From positions 10,131,719 to 10,195,718 of the forward strand of contig NC_064046.1 of NCBI RefSeq assembly GCF_932526225.1: a stretch of 64,000 nucleotides of DNA, written 5' to 3'. Position numbers and translations under genes: made by a program. Numbering within the stretch: position 1 is the stretch's first letter; the number at the start of each line of letters is the position of its first letter. Below are positions 10,911 to 20,441 of the stretch, piece after piece. The notes beneath the pieces are model-generated. The model was given only the letters and a program-made list of their open reading frames with translations. It was not told the DNA's origin and made no database searches. The stretch is from Nematostella vectensis. Taxonomy: Eukaryota; Cnidaria; Anthozoa; Actiniaria; Edwardsiidae.

Positions 10911-13604
10911 ATGGATAAAGTACTGCGTCCTGAACGCCTAGAAACCGATCCAAATAGCAGCACGGCCCAGAATGAATGGCTCCTTTGGAAAAGGACCTTC
11001 GAGAATTTCGTACAAGTTCTACCTCAGACGGGCCTGGACAAGTTGACCGTTTTAACTAACTTTGTTTCTCCAACACTCTTCCAACACATCGAAGATTGTA
11101 CGGAATACGATGCAGCAATTGAGGCGCTACAAGCCCTTTATGTTAGACCACGGAATGAGATCTTCGCTCGCCATCTACTTGCAACGAGACGCCAGCAACC
11201 ATCGGAAAGCTTAGATGAGTACTTGCAAGCTCTGAAAACACTGAGTAAAGACTGTGATTTTAAGAGTGTAACCGCAGCGCAGTACAGCGAAGAGAGCATA
11301 CGGGATGCGTTTATTACAGGTCTGCAATCCAACACAATCAGGCAACGATTGTTGGAGAACAAAACACTTGATCTAAAGACCATGTTTGACCAGGCTCGAG
11401 CTCTGGAGTCAGCTGTGAGGAGTTCAGAATCATATGGAGCACCACAGATACCTATAAATGCAGCACTACCTTGTAACAGCACCTCATTGTCAGCAGAACA
11501 GCCTGACGAGTCTACTGTAGCTACAATGAAACCCGATAAAGCTACTTGCTTTTTCTGTGGAAACAAGAAACACCCTCGACCGAAGTGTCCTGCCCTGGAG
11601 GCTATTTGCAACAAGTGTCAAAAGAAAGGCCATTTTGCTAAAGTTTGTAAAGGAAAGGCGGTTCCAAAAGAAAGAGTTTCGGCAGCAACTTGGTCCCCGA
11701 CACTCGCCACATTGACAGCTAACCCACCAAAATCCCTCTCTAAATCATGTGGTGTCGTCAATATCCAAGGATTGCAAGTCAAGGCCCTGTTTGACAGTGG
11801 GAGTAGTGAAAGCTATATCCATCCCAGTCTAGTAGAGCAAGCAAGTCTGACAGTCCAGCCCTCATCTAGTACCGTATCCATGGCAACCTCCTCGACAGGC
11901 GCCATCAAGGTTAGTGGTACTTGCACAGTTGATCTTACCTACCAAGGACGGAGATATGAAGGCCACAAGTTTTCTGTACTCCCTGGGCTATGTGCAGACC
12001 TCATATTAGGAGTAGACTTTCAGTCAAAGCACGAAAGTGTCATCTTCCAGTACAAGGGCTCCGAACCGCCCCTCTCCGTCTGTAGCTTCAGCACTCTGAA
12101 TGTAGACCCGCCTGAGCCATTTGCAAACCTGACAGCAGACTGTCATCCTATTGCCACAAAGTCACGCCGCTACAGCCAAGAAGATTCCACGTTCATTGAT
12201 GAAGAAGTTAAGAGGCTGCTTAATGAAGGAATCATTGAGCCCAGTCGCTCTCCATGGCGAGCACAAGTTGTAGTAACCAAGGATGAGAATCACAAGAAGA
12301 GGCTAGTAATTGATTACTCACAGACCATCAACAGGTTTACCCTCCTCGACGCATTCCCATTACCACGAATAACCGACTTGGTTAACCAGATCGCCCAGTA
12401 CAAAGTCTTCAGCACTATTGATCTACGCAGTGCTTATCATCAGATCCCTCTCAAAGATGAGGATAAACCGTACACAGCATTCGAAGCTAGAGGTAACCTG
12501 TATCAGTTTAGCCGACTCCCATTCGGCGTCACCAACGGGGTGGCCTGCTTCCAAAGAGAGATGACTAAGTTTGTGGAAGAGAACAATCTCAAAGCGGTCT
12601 TCCCTTATCTCGACAACATCACAATCTGTGGGAAAGACCAAGAAGAGCATGATTCCAACCTTCAGAGTTTCCTTGAAGCTGCTAAGCGCAAGAACATCTG
12701 CTATAACAACGACAAGAGCATCTTCTCCACCAGGCGTCTTCCTATCCTTGGATATGTGGTTGAGGAAGGGAATATCAGTCCAGACCCAGAACGTCTACGC
12801 CCTTTGCGAGAGCTACCCGTTCCAAGTGACTCAAAGTCTCTGAACAGATGCCTCGGATTGTTTTCCTACTACTCACAATGGATACCCGCATACTCGGATC
12901 GAATCAAGCCAATAACCTCCTGCAAGGTTTTTCCATTACCCGAGCCCGCTGTCGCGGCCTTTGAGAGTATCAAGAAGACGGTGGAGGAAGCTTTTGTTAG
13001 TGCAATCGATGAAAGCATTCCATTTGAAGTTGAGACGGATGCTTCAGAGGTGGCATTAGCTGCTACTCTCAGCCAAAATGGGAGGCCAGTTGCATTCTTC
13101 TCAAGAGCCTTACAGGGCAGCGAGCTCAAGCACGCCTCAGTTGAGAAAGAGGCACAAGCGATTGTAGAAGCTGTCCGACACTGGAGGCACTTCCTAACAG
13201 GGAGGCACTTCACTCTTAAAACAGACCAGAAATCAGTATCTTACATGTTTGACCAGTGCCACAAAGGGAAGATCAAGAATGATAAGATCATGCGGTGGAA
13301 GATCGAACTCTCCTGCTATAGTTTCGATATCATTTACCGTCCTGGTAAAGAGAACATTCCACCCGACACTCTGTCCAGAGCTACTTGCGCCACGTTGAGT
13401 GAAGATCCCCTCTACCAGCTCCACGAGTCACTCTGTCATCCAGGGGTCACCCGACTCAACCACTTCGTACGCACCAAGAACCTCCCTTATTCCCTTGAGG
13501 AGATCAAGAGCATGACAAGTAAGTGTCCAGTTTGTTGTGAATGCAAACCACAGTTTCATCAACCTCCCAAAGTTCCTCTCATTAAGGCTACTCAACCTTT
13601 CTAG
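10911..13604 (+). CDS. Retrotransposon Gag-Pol: Gag, protease, RT, RNase H, start of integrase
   Basis: 897 codons from an ATG 28 bp after the 5' LTR. Gag-like N-terminus (residues about 1-200), then two CX2CX4HX4C zinc knuckles at about 213-226 and 233-246. Aspartic protease has FDSGSS near 294-299 and ILGVDF near 365. Reverse transcriptase spans about 430-620, with STIDLRSAYHQI and RLPFGV; the catalytic box is YLDN (566-569) instead of the common YxDD. RNase H covers about 704-785 (TDAS, EKEAQAI, TDQKS). The integrase zinc-binding module has LHESLCHPG with CPVCCEC at about 838-878. Gag and Pol share one frame with no frameshift. The frame stops at TAG 13602-13604, just before the integrase core. 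Confidence 0.95.
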   Translation: MDKVLRPERLETDPNSSTAQNEWLLWKRTFENFVQVLPQTGLDKLTVLTNFVSPTLFQHIEDCTEYDAAIEALQALYVRPRNEIFARHLLATRRQQPSESLDEYLQALKTLSKDCDFKSVTAAQYSEESIRDAFITGLQSNTIRQRLLENKTLDLKTMFDQARALESAVRSSESYGAPQIPINAALPCNSTSLSAEQPDESTVATMKPDKATCFFCGNKKHPRPKCPALEAICNKCQKKGHFAKVCKGKAVPKERVSAATWSPTLATLTANPPKSLSKSCGVVNIQGLQVKALFDSGSSESYIHPSLVEQASLTVQPSSSTVSMATSSTGAIKVSGTCTVDLTYQGRRYEGHKFSVLPGLCADLILGVDFQSKHESVIFQYKGSEPPLSVCSFSTLNVDPPEPFANLTADCHPIATKSRRYSQEDSTFIDEEVKRLLNEGIIEPSRSPWRAQVVVTKDENHKKRLVIDYSQTINRFTLLDAFPLPRITDLVNQIAQYKVFSTIDLRSAYHQIPLKDEDKPYTAFEARGNLYQFSRLPFGVTNGVACFQREMTKFVEENNLKAVFPYLDNITICGKDQEEHDSNLQSFLEAAKRKNICYNNDKSIFSTRRLPILGYVVEEGNISPDPERLRPLRELPVPSDSKSLNRCLGLFSYYSQWIPAYSDRIKPITSCKVFPLPEPAVAAFESIKKTVEEAFVSAIDESIPFEVETDASEVALAATLSQNGRPVAFFSRALQGSELKHASVEKEAQAIVEAVRHWRHFLTGRHFTLKTDQKSVSYMFDQCHKGKIKNDKIMRWKIELSCYSFDIIYRPGKENIPPDTLSRATCATLSEDPLYQLHESLCHPGVTRLNHFVRTKNLPYSLEEIKSMTSKCPVCCECKPQFHQPPKVPLIKATQPF

Positions 13605-14483
13605 AGGATAAACATTGATTTCAAGGGCCCCTTGCCAAGTAACAATGGCAACAAGTTCTTCCTCAATGTAGTTGATGAATATTCAAGATTCCCTTTTGTC
13701 TTCCCTTGTCCTGATGTGTCTACACCAACAGTGATCAAGTGTCTTACCTCCTTGTTTACGATGTTCGGTATGCCAGCCTATGTACATTCGGACAGGGGCT
13801 CCTCCTTGATCAGCCAGGAACTGCGAGACTTCCTGAATGAAAAAGGGGTAGCCACAAGCAGGACAACTGCTTACAATCCCGAAGGCAATGGGCAAGTGGA
13901 GAGGTATAATGGAGTGGTATGGAAGGCAATTTCAGCATCCCTGAAGTCTAAGAATCTGCCAGTAAAGCGCTGGCAAGAAGTCCTCCCTGATGTTCTACAC
14001 TCCATTCGTTCTCTGTTGTGCACGGCTACCAATGAGACACCCCATGAGCGATTCTTCGGTTTTCCCAGGCGATCCTCTTCCGGATCTTCCATCCCAACAT
14101 GGATGAGTGAGCCTGGACCGGTCCTACTCAAGCGTCACGTCCGTGCAAGCAAGACAGATCCGTTAGTTGATGAGGTGGAATTGCTTCAGGCGAATCCTCA
14201 CTACGCCCATGTGCGCTATCCAGACGGCCGAGAAACAACAGTCTCTACCAAGCATCTTGCCCCCAAAGGTGAAGTACCAACAATGTACCCACTCCCTCAA
14301 GTTAAGCCTACTGTTCCAGGTGAGCATCACCCTGCTACTGGTAGTTCCCCACCTTCCTCGGAGATAGAAGTGGAGATAGGTGTGGGCGAAGAAGTGCCAC
14401 AGGTCAGTACAGGTCTTGATGGGCAGCCTCCCTTGCGACGTTCGGAGAGGACCCGACGTCCAGTGGACAGACTTAACCTCTAA
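13605..14483 (+). CDS. Retrotransposon integrase core and C-terminus, same frame after an in-frame stop
   Basis: The frame continues directly after the TAG without shift; the first in-frame ATG is at 13632. The DDE catalytic triad of the integrase core is visible as the Asp in the INIDFKG segment just after the stop, Asp in VHSDRGS, and Glu in GNGQVERYN. A C-terminal region follows, ending in a basic tail (LRRSERTRRPVDRLNL). As separated, it lacks the zinc-binding module, and its first catalytic Asp lies upstream of the ATG, so it is not an independent gene but the broken end of pol. Confidence 0.93.
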   Translation, partial: RINIDFKGPLPSNNGNKFFLNVVDEYSRFPFVFPCPDVSTPTVIKCLTSLFTMFGMPAYVHSDRGSSLISQELRDFLNEKGVATSRTTAYNPEGNGQVERYNGVVWKAISASLKSKNLPVKRWQEVLPDVLHSIRSLLCTATNETPHERFFGFPRRSSSGSSIPTWMSEPGPVLLKRHVRASKTDPLVDEVELLQANPHYAHVRYPDGRETTVSTKHLAPKGEVPTMYPLPQVKPTVPGEHHPATGSSPPSSEIEVEIGVGEEVPQVSTGLDGQPPLRRSERTRRPVDRLNL

Positions 14484-14495
14484 CCGAGGGGTGAA

Positions 14496-14531
14496 TGTAG
14501 TATTTATGTTACGTTAAGAACCTTGAACATT
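14496..14531 (+). repeat. Partial extra copy of the LTR start plus polypurine tract
   Basis: CTTAACCTCTAACCGAGGGG followed by GTGAA and the first ~36 bases of an LTR (one small difference, TTACGTT for TATGTT) precede the real polypurine tract and 3' LTR. The same CTTAACCTCTAAC-A-GAGGGG module then recurs directly before 14575. This is a tandem duplication of about 80 bp covering the polypurine tract and the LTR edge. Confidence 0.85.
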
Positions 14532-14574
14532 GAATGCCCCCGTGCTCAGACTTAACCTCTAACAGAGGGGTGAA

Positions 14575-14766
14575 TGTAGTATTTATGTATGTTAAGAACC
14601 TTGAACATTACGTGTTGGGCTGCCTGTGTTATGTTTATTGTTGTACAGCGGTTTTACCCCATAGAATCTCTAGGGGCAGCCATCTTGCTTAGTTTTCGGT
14701 TTAGTTTTACAAGCTGTAGATTTATGTTGATTAAAGCCTCAGTTTAGAGGCATACCTTCTACTACA
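14575..14766 (+). repeat. 3' LTR
   Basis: 192 bp, same sequence as the 5' LTR by eye, preceded by a purine-rich tract AGAGGGGTGAA (14564-14574) that can serve as the plus-strand primer. It is followed by the target duplication ATTCC. Confidence 0.97.
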
Positions 14767-14771
14767 ATTCC

Positions 14772-16165
14772 CAAGGGGTGTCTTCGTTAAGACCTTTCCC
14801 GGTTTACTCCCAGAGGTGAAGATGCTAATTACATTGTAGCTGTTGCGCGCATTCCCTTATCAGCGTTATCCACACAGACCTACATGTGTTAAAATAGAAT
14901 ATCGTCAATGAGATAAAATCGATAATAACCAACCATCAATCAAACAAGAAATTTCACCGATTCGTTCAGCCGTGACAAAAGCAGCTCTTTTTATTTAAAG
15001 ATAAGAGAGTACTTTTTAAACAAAACCATGTAAACAATGATTTATTTTAGAATCTTGTCAATACATGAACAATATATTTCCGATTTTGAAGAGAATTATA
15101 ATCTAACAAAACAAGTAGGGGCATTCTATTACAAGTCATGCATATTTTAACAGTGAAGAGACCTTTCTCTATCATGTAATGCATATCTGACCATTCCCAC
15201 TTTTGATCAAAATCTGTTCTTAGACGATTATAAGAAATGTTCTTTAAAAGGATTTAATAAATTCACCCTCAGCACAAACTTCAGTGTTATGTTAATTGTT
15301 GATTACAGAACATTTACCTGGAAATGATATAATAAATTATGATTCTTAACTAAAAAAGTCCAATTCATATACGCTTGTATGGTGGAAATTGCACCTAGAG
15401 TTTAGATTGACATAAAGGGGAAATCTTACCTTTCAAATGATATTGATGTTTATCAAAAAAGCTTGAGAGTGGCAGCTGTGTGGCACTAAGAAAGTCTGCA
15501 AGAAGTTTGAGACAGTTTGACAGAATATCCATAGCCAATGATGTGAAAGCTGCCGCGGGTGCTTGTTTAAGCGCCCAGTGGGCCGTTGAATAAACAGCCA
15601 CCCCCCCTCCTGTGGGCCGTTATTTCTGGTATTTATCGGGCCCTTTAGTTATCGGTACAGATTTAATTAGGTAATCGTGGAAACTGGCCAAAATACACGA
15701 TTTTTTCTACTGTCTGACATAGATAGATTTACTGAGGTTTAGCATTCATATTGGAAGCAAAAAGGTTGTCGTCAACGCATGAAGCAACTTGCAATTTTAT
15801 CATATATAATATGGTAAAAAATTTTCATTTTCTAGAAGCTGAAATAATGCTTATTTGAAAATATTCGCAATATAATTCGTTCCTTCAAAGGCATTGCGTT
15901 GATTGACGATCAAAATGTCCTAAAAACTGCCCCCTTTCACTACCCCTTTCAGTTGACCAAGTTTGATCCAAATCGAAGACTTAGGCAAAAATACAACAAC
16001 AGTCTCATTTTTATATGTAATTAAAGTAAGTTAGGATAATATCAAACACAAGTGCTCTTGTATGAATGTGGTTTGTTTGCTTTTTGTTTTCGTTTCTATT
16101 TTCTATTTTCTTTTTTCGTTTTATACGTATATATACATATATATATACATATATATATATATATA
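14772..16165. other. Non-coding stretch with one exon-like minus-strand frame
   Basis: Mostly AT-rich with no gene. At 15422-15601 (minus) an open frame containing SLAMDILSNCLKLLADFL ends in HQYHLKG at a good GTAAG splice donor. It could be an exon of an unknown minus-strand gene, but no partner exon was found. The adjacent 15570-15700 segment repeats sequence from about 9195-9330. (AT)n-rich runs lie at 16130-16165. Confidence 0.3.
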
Positions 16166-17960
16166 ATATACAAAAAAAGGTCTTTTGGCCTTAACAGTTT
16201 GAAAGAGTTATTAATTGCAAATAGATCATTAAAAAATAAAATACTCGACGTATATCATTGACATAGTCGCATTCCATTAAGGTATGGTACTCATCCCAAC
16301 CTTATTTTTTTCACATTTTTCACAAATCCTTAATTCATAAGGTAAATTTTTATAGCGGCCTGTTTCAATTGCTAGTTTGTGTGCCTGACACGCAATCTAG
16401 TCATAGATTGTCGGCGTCTAACATTAGCTTCTGATAAATATTTTTCTTGTTTAAAATTTGTCTTGATCTTGCAATAAGTGCGTAGCTTTCCACTATTTTG
16501 ATTAAACTGTGCCTGGGTTTACCAAAATGTTGCATAACTTTTATATAGTACTTTCTTAATATATCTTCCTAGGGTATTAATTTGCTGGCCTTCAATATCT
16601 ATTTCCTGTAGTGTCTTTAAATCACACCAAGCAAATATGGAATTGATAAACCTTACAGGGGACATTAGATGTTGAAGAAAGGCTGATCTTCGCCGATTCC
16701 CCCACTAAGGTGTTTTCATATATATCCTACTTTTTATTCGGCACCAATATTTTGCCACCAGGGAAGAAATTTGAACTATTAGTGGGGCTTTTGCCAGTTC
16801 TCCATATATAGTTAAATTTGTAGTTTTTGGGTGGACTCCTAGTATACGCTTGAAAAACTTCAGTTGTAGTTTTTCGAAATCATTGGATACTTTGAAAAAT
16901 TTAGTCTAAAAAATTTCATACGATGAAGCCCTTCCTAAAAGGCATGTACCCCAAATTTCACAACTGTACAGTAATACTGGTACAACGAGTGACGAAAACA
17001 ATTTCAACAGTACTTGTATAACTTTATTCCAATAAATACCAATACAGGTATATTAGGATAATATACAAAGTAGGTTGGCTTATATGCCTATCCTCTATTC
17101 ATAATATTTAATTACATCATCACAAAATTTCAGGACTTAGGCTCGTAATGGAGTCATCTGTTACGCTCATAATATACAAAAAAAGGTCATTGGCCTTAAC
17201 AGTTTGAAAGAGTTATTAATTGCAAATAGATCATTAAAAAATACTCGACGTATATCATTGACATAGTCGCATTCCATTAAGGTATGGTACTCATCCCAAC
17301 CTTATTTTTTCACATTTTTCACAAATCCTTAATTCATAAGGTAAATTTTTATAGCGGACTGTTTCAATTGCTAGTTTGTGTGCCTGACACGCAATCTAGT
17401 CATAGATTGTCGGCGTCTAACATTAGCTTCTGATAAATATTTTTCTAGTTTAAAATTTGTCTTGATCTTGCAATAAGTGCGTAGCTTTCCACTATTTTGA
17501 TTTAACTGTGCCTGGGTTCTCCAAAATGTTGCATAACTTTTATATAGTACTTTCTTAATATATTTTCCTAGGGTATGAATTTGTTGGCCTTCAATATCTC
17601 TATTTCCTATAGTGTCTTTAAATCACACCAAGCAAATATGGAATTGATAAACCTTACAGGGACATTAGATGTTGAAGAAAGGCTGATCTTCGCCGTTTCC
17701 CCCTCTAAGGTGTTTTCATATATCCTACTTTTTATTCGGCACCAATATTTTGCCACCAGGGAAGAAATTTGTACTATTAGTGGGGCTTTTGCCAGTTCTC
17801 CATATATAGTTAAATTTGTAGTTTTTGAGTGGACTCCTAGTATACGCTTGAAAACTTCAGTTGTAGTTTTTCGAAATCATTGGATACTTTGAAAAATTTA
17901 GTCTTCATTACAAATTTCATTAAAAATTTAGTCTTCATTTCATACGATGAAGCCCTTCCT
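16166..17960 (-). pseudogene. LINE ORF2 C-terminal remnant, present twice as a direct repeat
   Basis: Sequence from 16166 to about 16950 is repeated with about 1,005 bp offset at 17170 to about 17960. On the minus strand both copies read, through several frameshifts, as a LINE ORF2 tail with a segment like KRILGVHPKTTNLTIYGELA, typical of the region after reverse transcriptase in cnidarian LINEs (recalled by eye). Differences are few, mostly single-base indels, so duplication is younger than the decay. The second copy is interrupted at about 17970 by the inverted-repeat element that follows. Confidence 0.65.
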
Positions 17961-18318
17961 AAAAGGCATGTATTTACACAATGTCACAGCGTTTCCTAGG
18001 ATCAGGCTGTTTTTAGACGCGCGCGCACGAACGGGCCAATCAGCTACTTTGACGTTGGTCGCGCGCGCGAGTGACGTGAGGCTGAACGCGCAAATTGCAG
18101 TTAGAAAGAATATCTTTTTATCGATCATCCGTCGGTTTTGTTTGTCTACCAAAAGAATTGCAAGCTAGAATTCAAAGTCATAGGTAGGGTTTGATTCATA
18201 TTAAGAGTGTACTGACATCTGTTGCTAAGAAAAATTAAATATAGCATAAAAGCCTTGTAGAAAGTCATAAGGGTCTGGTGTTTGCCAAGTTGACCACCAA
18301 AAGTATTCTGATTATTTT

Positions 18319-18355
18319 GATGACGTCATACCATGACGTCATCACGTGACGTCAT
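18319..18355. promoter_or_regulatory. Cluster of three CRE-like sites
   Basis: TGATGACGTCATACCATGAC, followed by GTCATCACGTGACGTCATTG, gives three overlapping or adjacent TGACGTCA-type sites and one CACGTG in about 37 bp, inside the inverted-repeat element. It resembles the satellite units at 1.0 and 10.3 kb. No effect on a gene is shown. Confidence 0.5.
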
Positions 18356-18845
18356 TGATACAGAAAAAAGCAAATAATTCGAATAAACATAGTCGAAAAT
18401 ATGTTTTGAATGCGTTTTAAGAATCTTGAGAGATGGCCAAGCATGTCAAGCATGCGTTTTAAAAATTGTCGAGAAATTATTTTTTTACAAATTTTCAAAG
18501 GTTCTGAAATCTAGAATAATTGATATAATTCTAGTTTCCGCTAGAATAACGATAAATGCATGCTTGGCTCTATAGAGAAGATTTTAATAAAAAGGAATAC
18601 TGAAAAAATATCGCGTTTTGAAATGATTTGGCGACAATAAAAGCTTTCTTATAGAAAACGCCGAACCGGAAGTGAAGCAAAGCCCGCGCGATTGCCCGCG
18701 CGTGCGCAGTAACCACTTTTGTATTTGATGGATATCCACGTGCTCGGAATCCAAATGAAGTATTGGGACAAATTGCGTATGAAATTACCATTGCTTCTCA
18801 CTGAGATGGTATAAACACATACAGCCAAGACAGTTCAAATAGTCC

Positions 18846-19232
18846 TTATATATTATCGACCCGTTCGTGGCACCCCTCCGCGGTCTGCTCTGTTCCCTCT
18901 TGGGATAATTTATTCTCCACACCAAGGTCCTCAAATATTTGAGCTAAATCGACCCGGCTGTGAAATTCAGAAAGATCGGCAAGATTGGGCGAAACCGGCG
19001 TTGTTTTGAGGAATTCCCCCGAGTCGACTTCCGGTATTTGTACTGTTACTAAATCTGTGTCTGTGTTTCTTTGTCTTTGAATTTCTCCTTCTAAGCTGGC
19101 GCTAGCACAGCAAATATTTACTTGACAGCCGAAATCTTTTGTAAACGTAGCCCGAGACGTATTTTCGGAAAAATTTTCGTTCGTTTTTCTCCAACGTTGT
19201 TTTGCAGCAAGCCTTGCTTTTTTTCTAAACAT
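18846..19232 (-). CDS. Unrecognised 128-aa ORF inside the inverted-repeat element
   Basis: From the ATG at 19232 the protein starts MFRKKARLAAKQRWRK, a basic helix-like segment, followed by an acidic Ser/Thr-rich C-terminal half (SEFHSRVDLAQIFEDLGVE). The frame is open further upstream to 19271. I do not recognise a family. It may be the N-terminal or accessory part of a transposon protein; it could also be chance. Confidence 0.35.
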   Translation of the reverse strand: MFRKKARLAAKQRWRKTNENFSENTSRATFTKDFGCQVNICCASASLEGEIQRQRNTDTDLVTVQIPEVDSGEFLKTTPVSPNLADLSEFHSRVDLAQIFEDLGVENKLSQEGTEQTAEGCHERVDNI

Positions 19233-19638
19233 AACCACACTTTCACCACTGTCAAGCCATCCCAACAACAAAAAAGACTACACTATTGATTTCGTATTTT
19301 ATATCCTTTTATTTTACAGCATTTGTCTCAAACATTTATTTTTTGTAAACAAAGACCCGCCTCACAACCGGAAGTAAAATTGTTTCCCGCCAAAACGGCA
19401 TTTGTGATCGCGCGCGCTCAACGCCACCAGCGTAGCAACTGCATCGCTGGGCAACACTAATGTCAGTACACCCTTAAAAAGAGAGCAACAAAAAGTCAAA
19501 GTACCGAAGAGAGAACATAGCTTTTTGTCTGAGACTGCGCGTGCAGTTGAGCTCAGCCAAAACGTTAACACAAAGGTTGAATCTGATTGGCTCATCCGTG
19601 CGTCTAAAAATAGCCTGATCCTAGGAAACGCCGTGACA

Positions 19639-20441
19639 CCTATATGGTACAGAACATGGGGAAGTTGATTGCCCCTACTTATGAGCCCCTGACCCCACTC
19701 CTCCCGGTCTAGTGACCTTTGGGAGCGCCCGCAAAGTACGCTGGATCCTCGAGCATGTACCACTCCCCCAAAAAAATTCTAAAGCCTTGAGATTTCCGTG
19801 GGTTGACAGGTATGCAAGTTAGTAACGCGAAAGGACAGTATAGTTCGCAGGCTATATTTCCATATACCCCCAGGTGCTAGCGTGACATTAGAGCGGTGGG
19901 CCCCTGTAATAGTTTCGTTTCATACGTATAATACGTATATACCACCCTCCATAAAAATCCCCGAGGTCAGGAGGTCGTTCTTCATCTTGTTCACATGGTG
20001 TTCACGTGATATTGTTTTGCTCCAAAAATAACAGCATGTTTGCTATGTTTGCGCATTAGGAAACCCCGAAACTACTCCCCCACTTCCTCAGTGTTCTTCG
20101 CTTTACCAAAATATTCTCAAGGATATTGAAGATCAAAAGAAAAGAGTAAGCAGAATGTATTGAAAGACCGTGAAAGTAATTTTGGCGCGAAATTTTGTAC
20201 AGCGGCAACAAATATTCACGTCAAACCGGTTTTCCGTGTTTGTAAACAAAGAGTAGGCACAGTGTTCTCGGCCTGAAGGGTGCAAAGTACATGTACAAAC
20301 CTCAAAACAAACGCTTGATCACAGGTGTGAAACTAATTGAACACTGTCTACCCTAAGAGTACTGTCTTCTTATAAATTCAAGCACGATTCATTTCATTTT
20401 TTTTATCAAGTGCAGCGATCCAAACAGACCCATGCTTGAAG
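19639..20441. other. Upstream region of the KLHL gene
   Basis: Probable promoter and 5' leader of the BTB-Kelch gene; no TATA box stands out. An upstream ATG at 20432 opens a 23-codon frame that ends at 20503, overlapping the main start at 20442 in another frame. Confidence 0.4.

Larger units (their letters stand above)
10686..14771 (+). mobile_element. Ty3/gypsy-type LTR retrotransposon, nearly complete, recent
   Basis: Full structure: 5-bp target duplication ATTCC (10686-10690 and 14767-14771), 192-bp LTRs starting TG and ending CA (10691-10882 and 14575-14766) that look identical by eye, an internal primer-binding region, and a gag-protease-RT-RNaseH-integrase reading frame. The gene order with integrase last places it in Ty3/gypsy (Metaviridae). 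Identical LTRs indicate very recent insertion. A single in-frame TAG at 13602-13604 interrupts pol, so this copy would not make the full polyprotein unless the stop is suppressed. Confidence 0.96.
17981..19638. mobile_element. 1.66-kb DNA element with long terminal inverted repeats
   Basis: TGTCACAGCGTTTCCTAGGA at 17981 matches, inverted, the right end at 19602-19638 (TGTCACGGCGTTTCCTAGGA after reverse complement). Similarity continues inward for over 200 bp, through a CCAATCAG word and GTGTACTGACAT (left 18206, right about 19460). The arms are GC-rich with CGCGCG runs unlike the surroundings. The interior carries one 129-codon minus-strand ORF but no recognised transposase. The target duplication is uncertain. 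It sits at the broken end of the second LINE copy. Confidence 0.7.

Noticed and set aside
11138-14131. Minus-strand and alternate-frame ORFs over the retrotransposon
   Set aside because: Shadows of the gag-pol frame without family features.
19362-19763. 133-aa minus-strand ORF
   Set aside because: It runs across the inverted arm of the DNA element into flanking sequence; similar words on the left arm show that it is repeat DNA.
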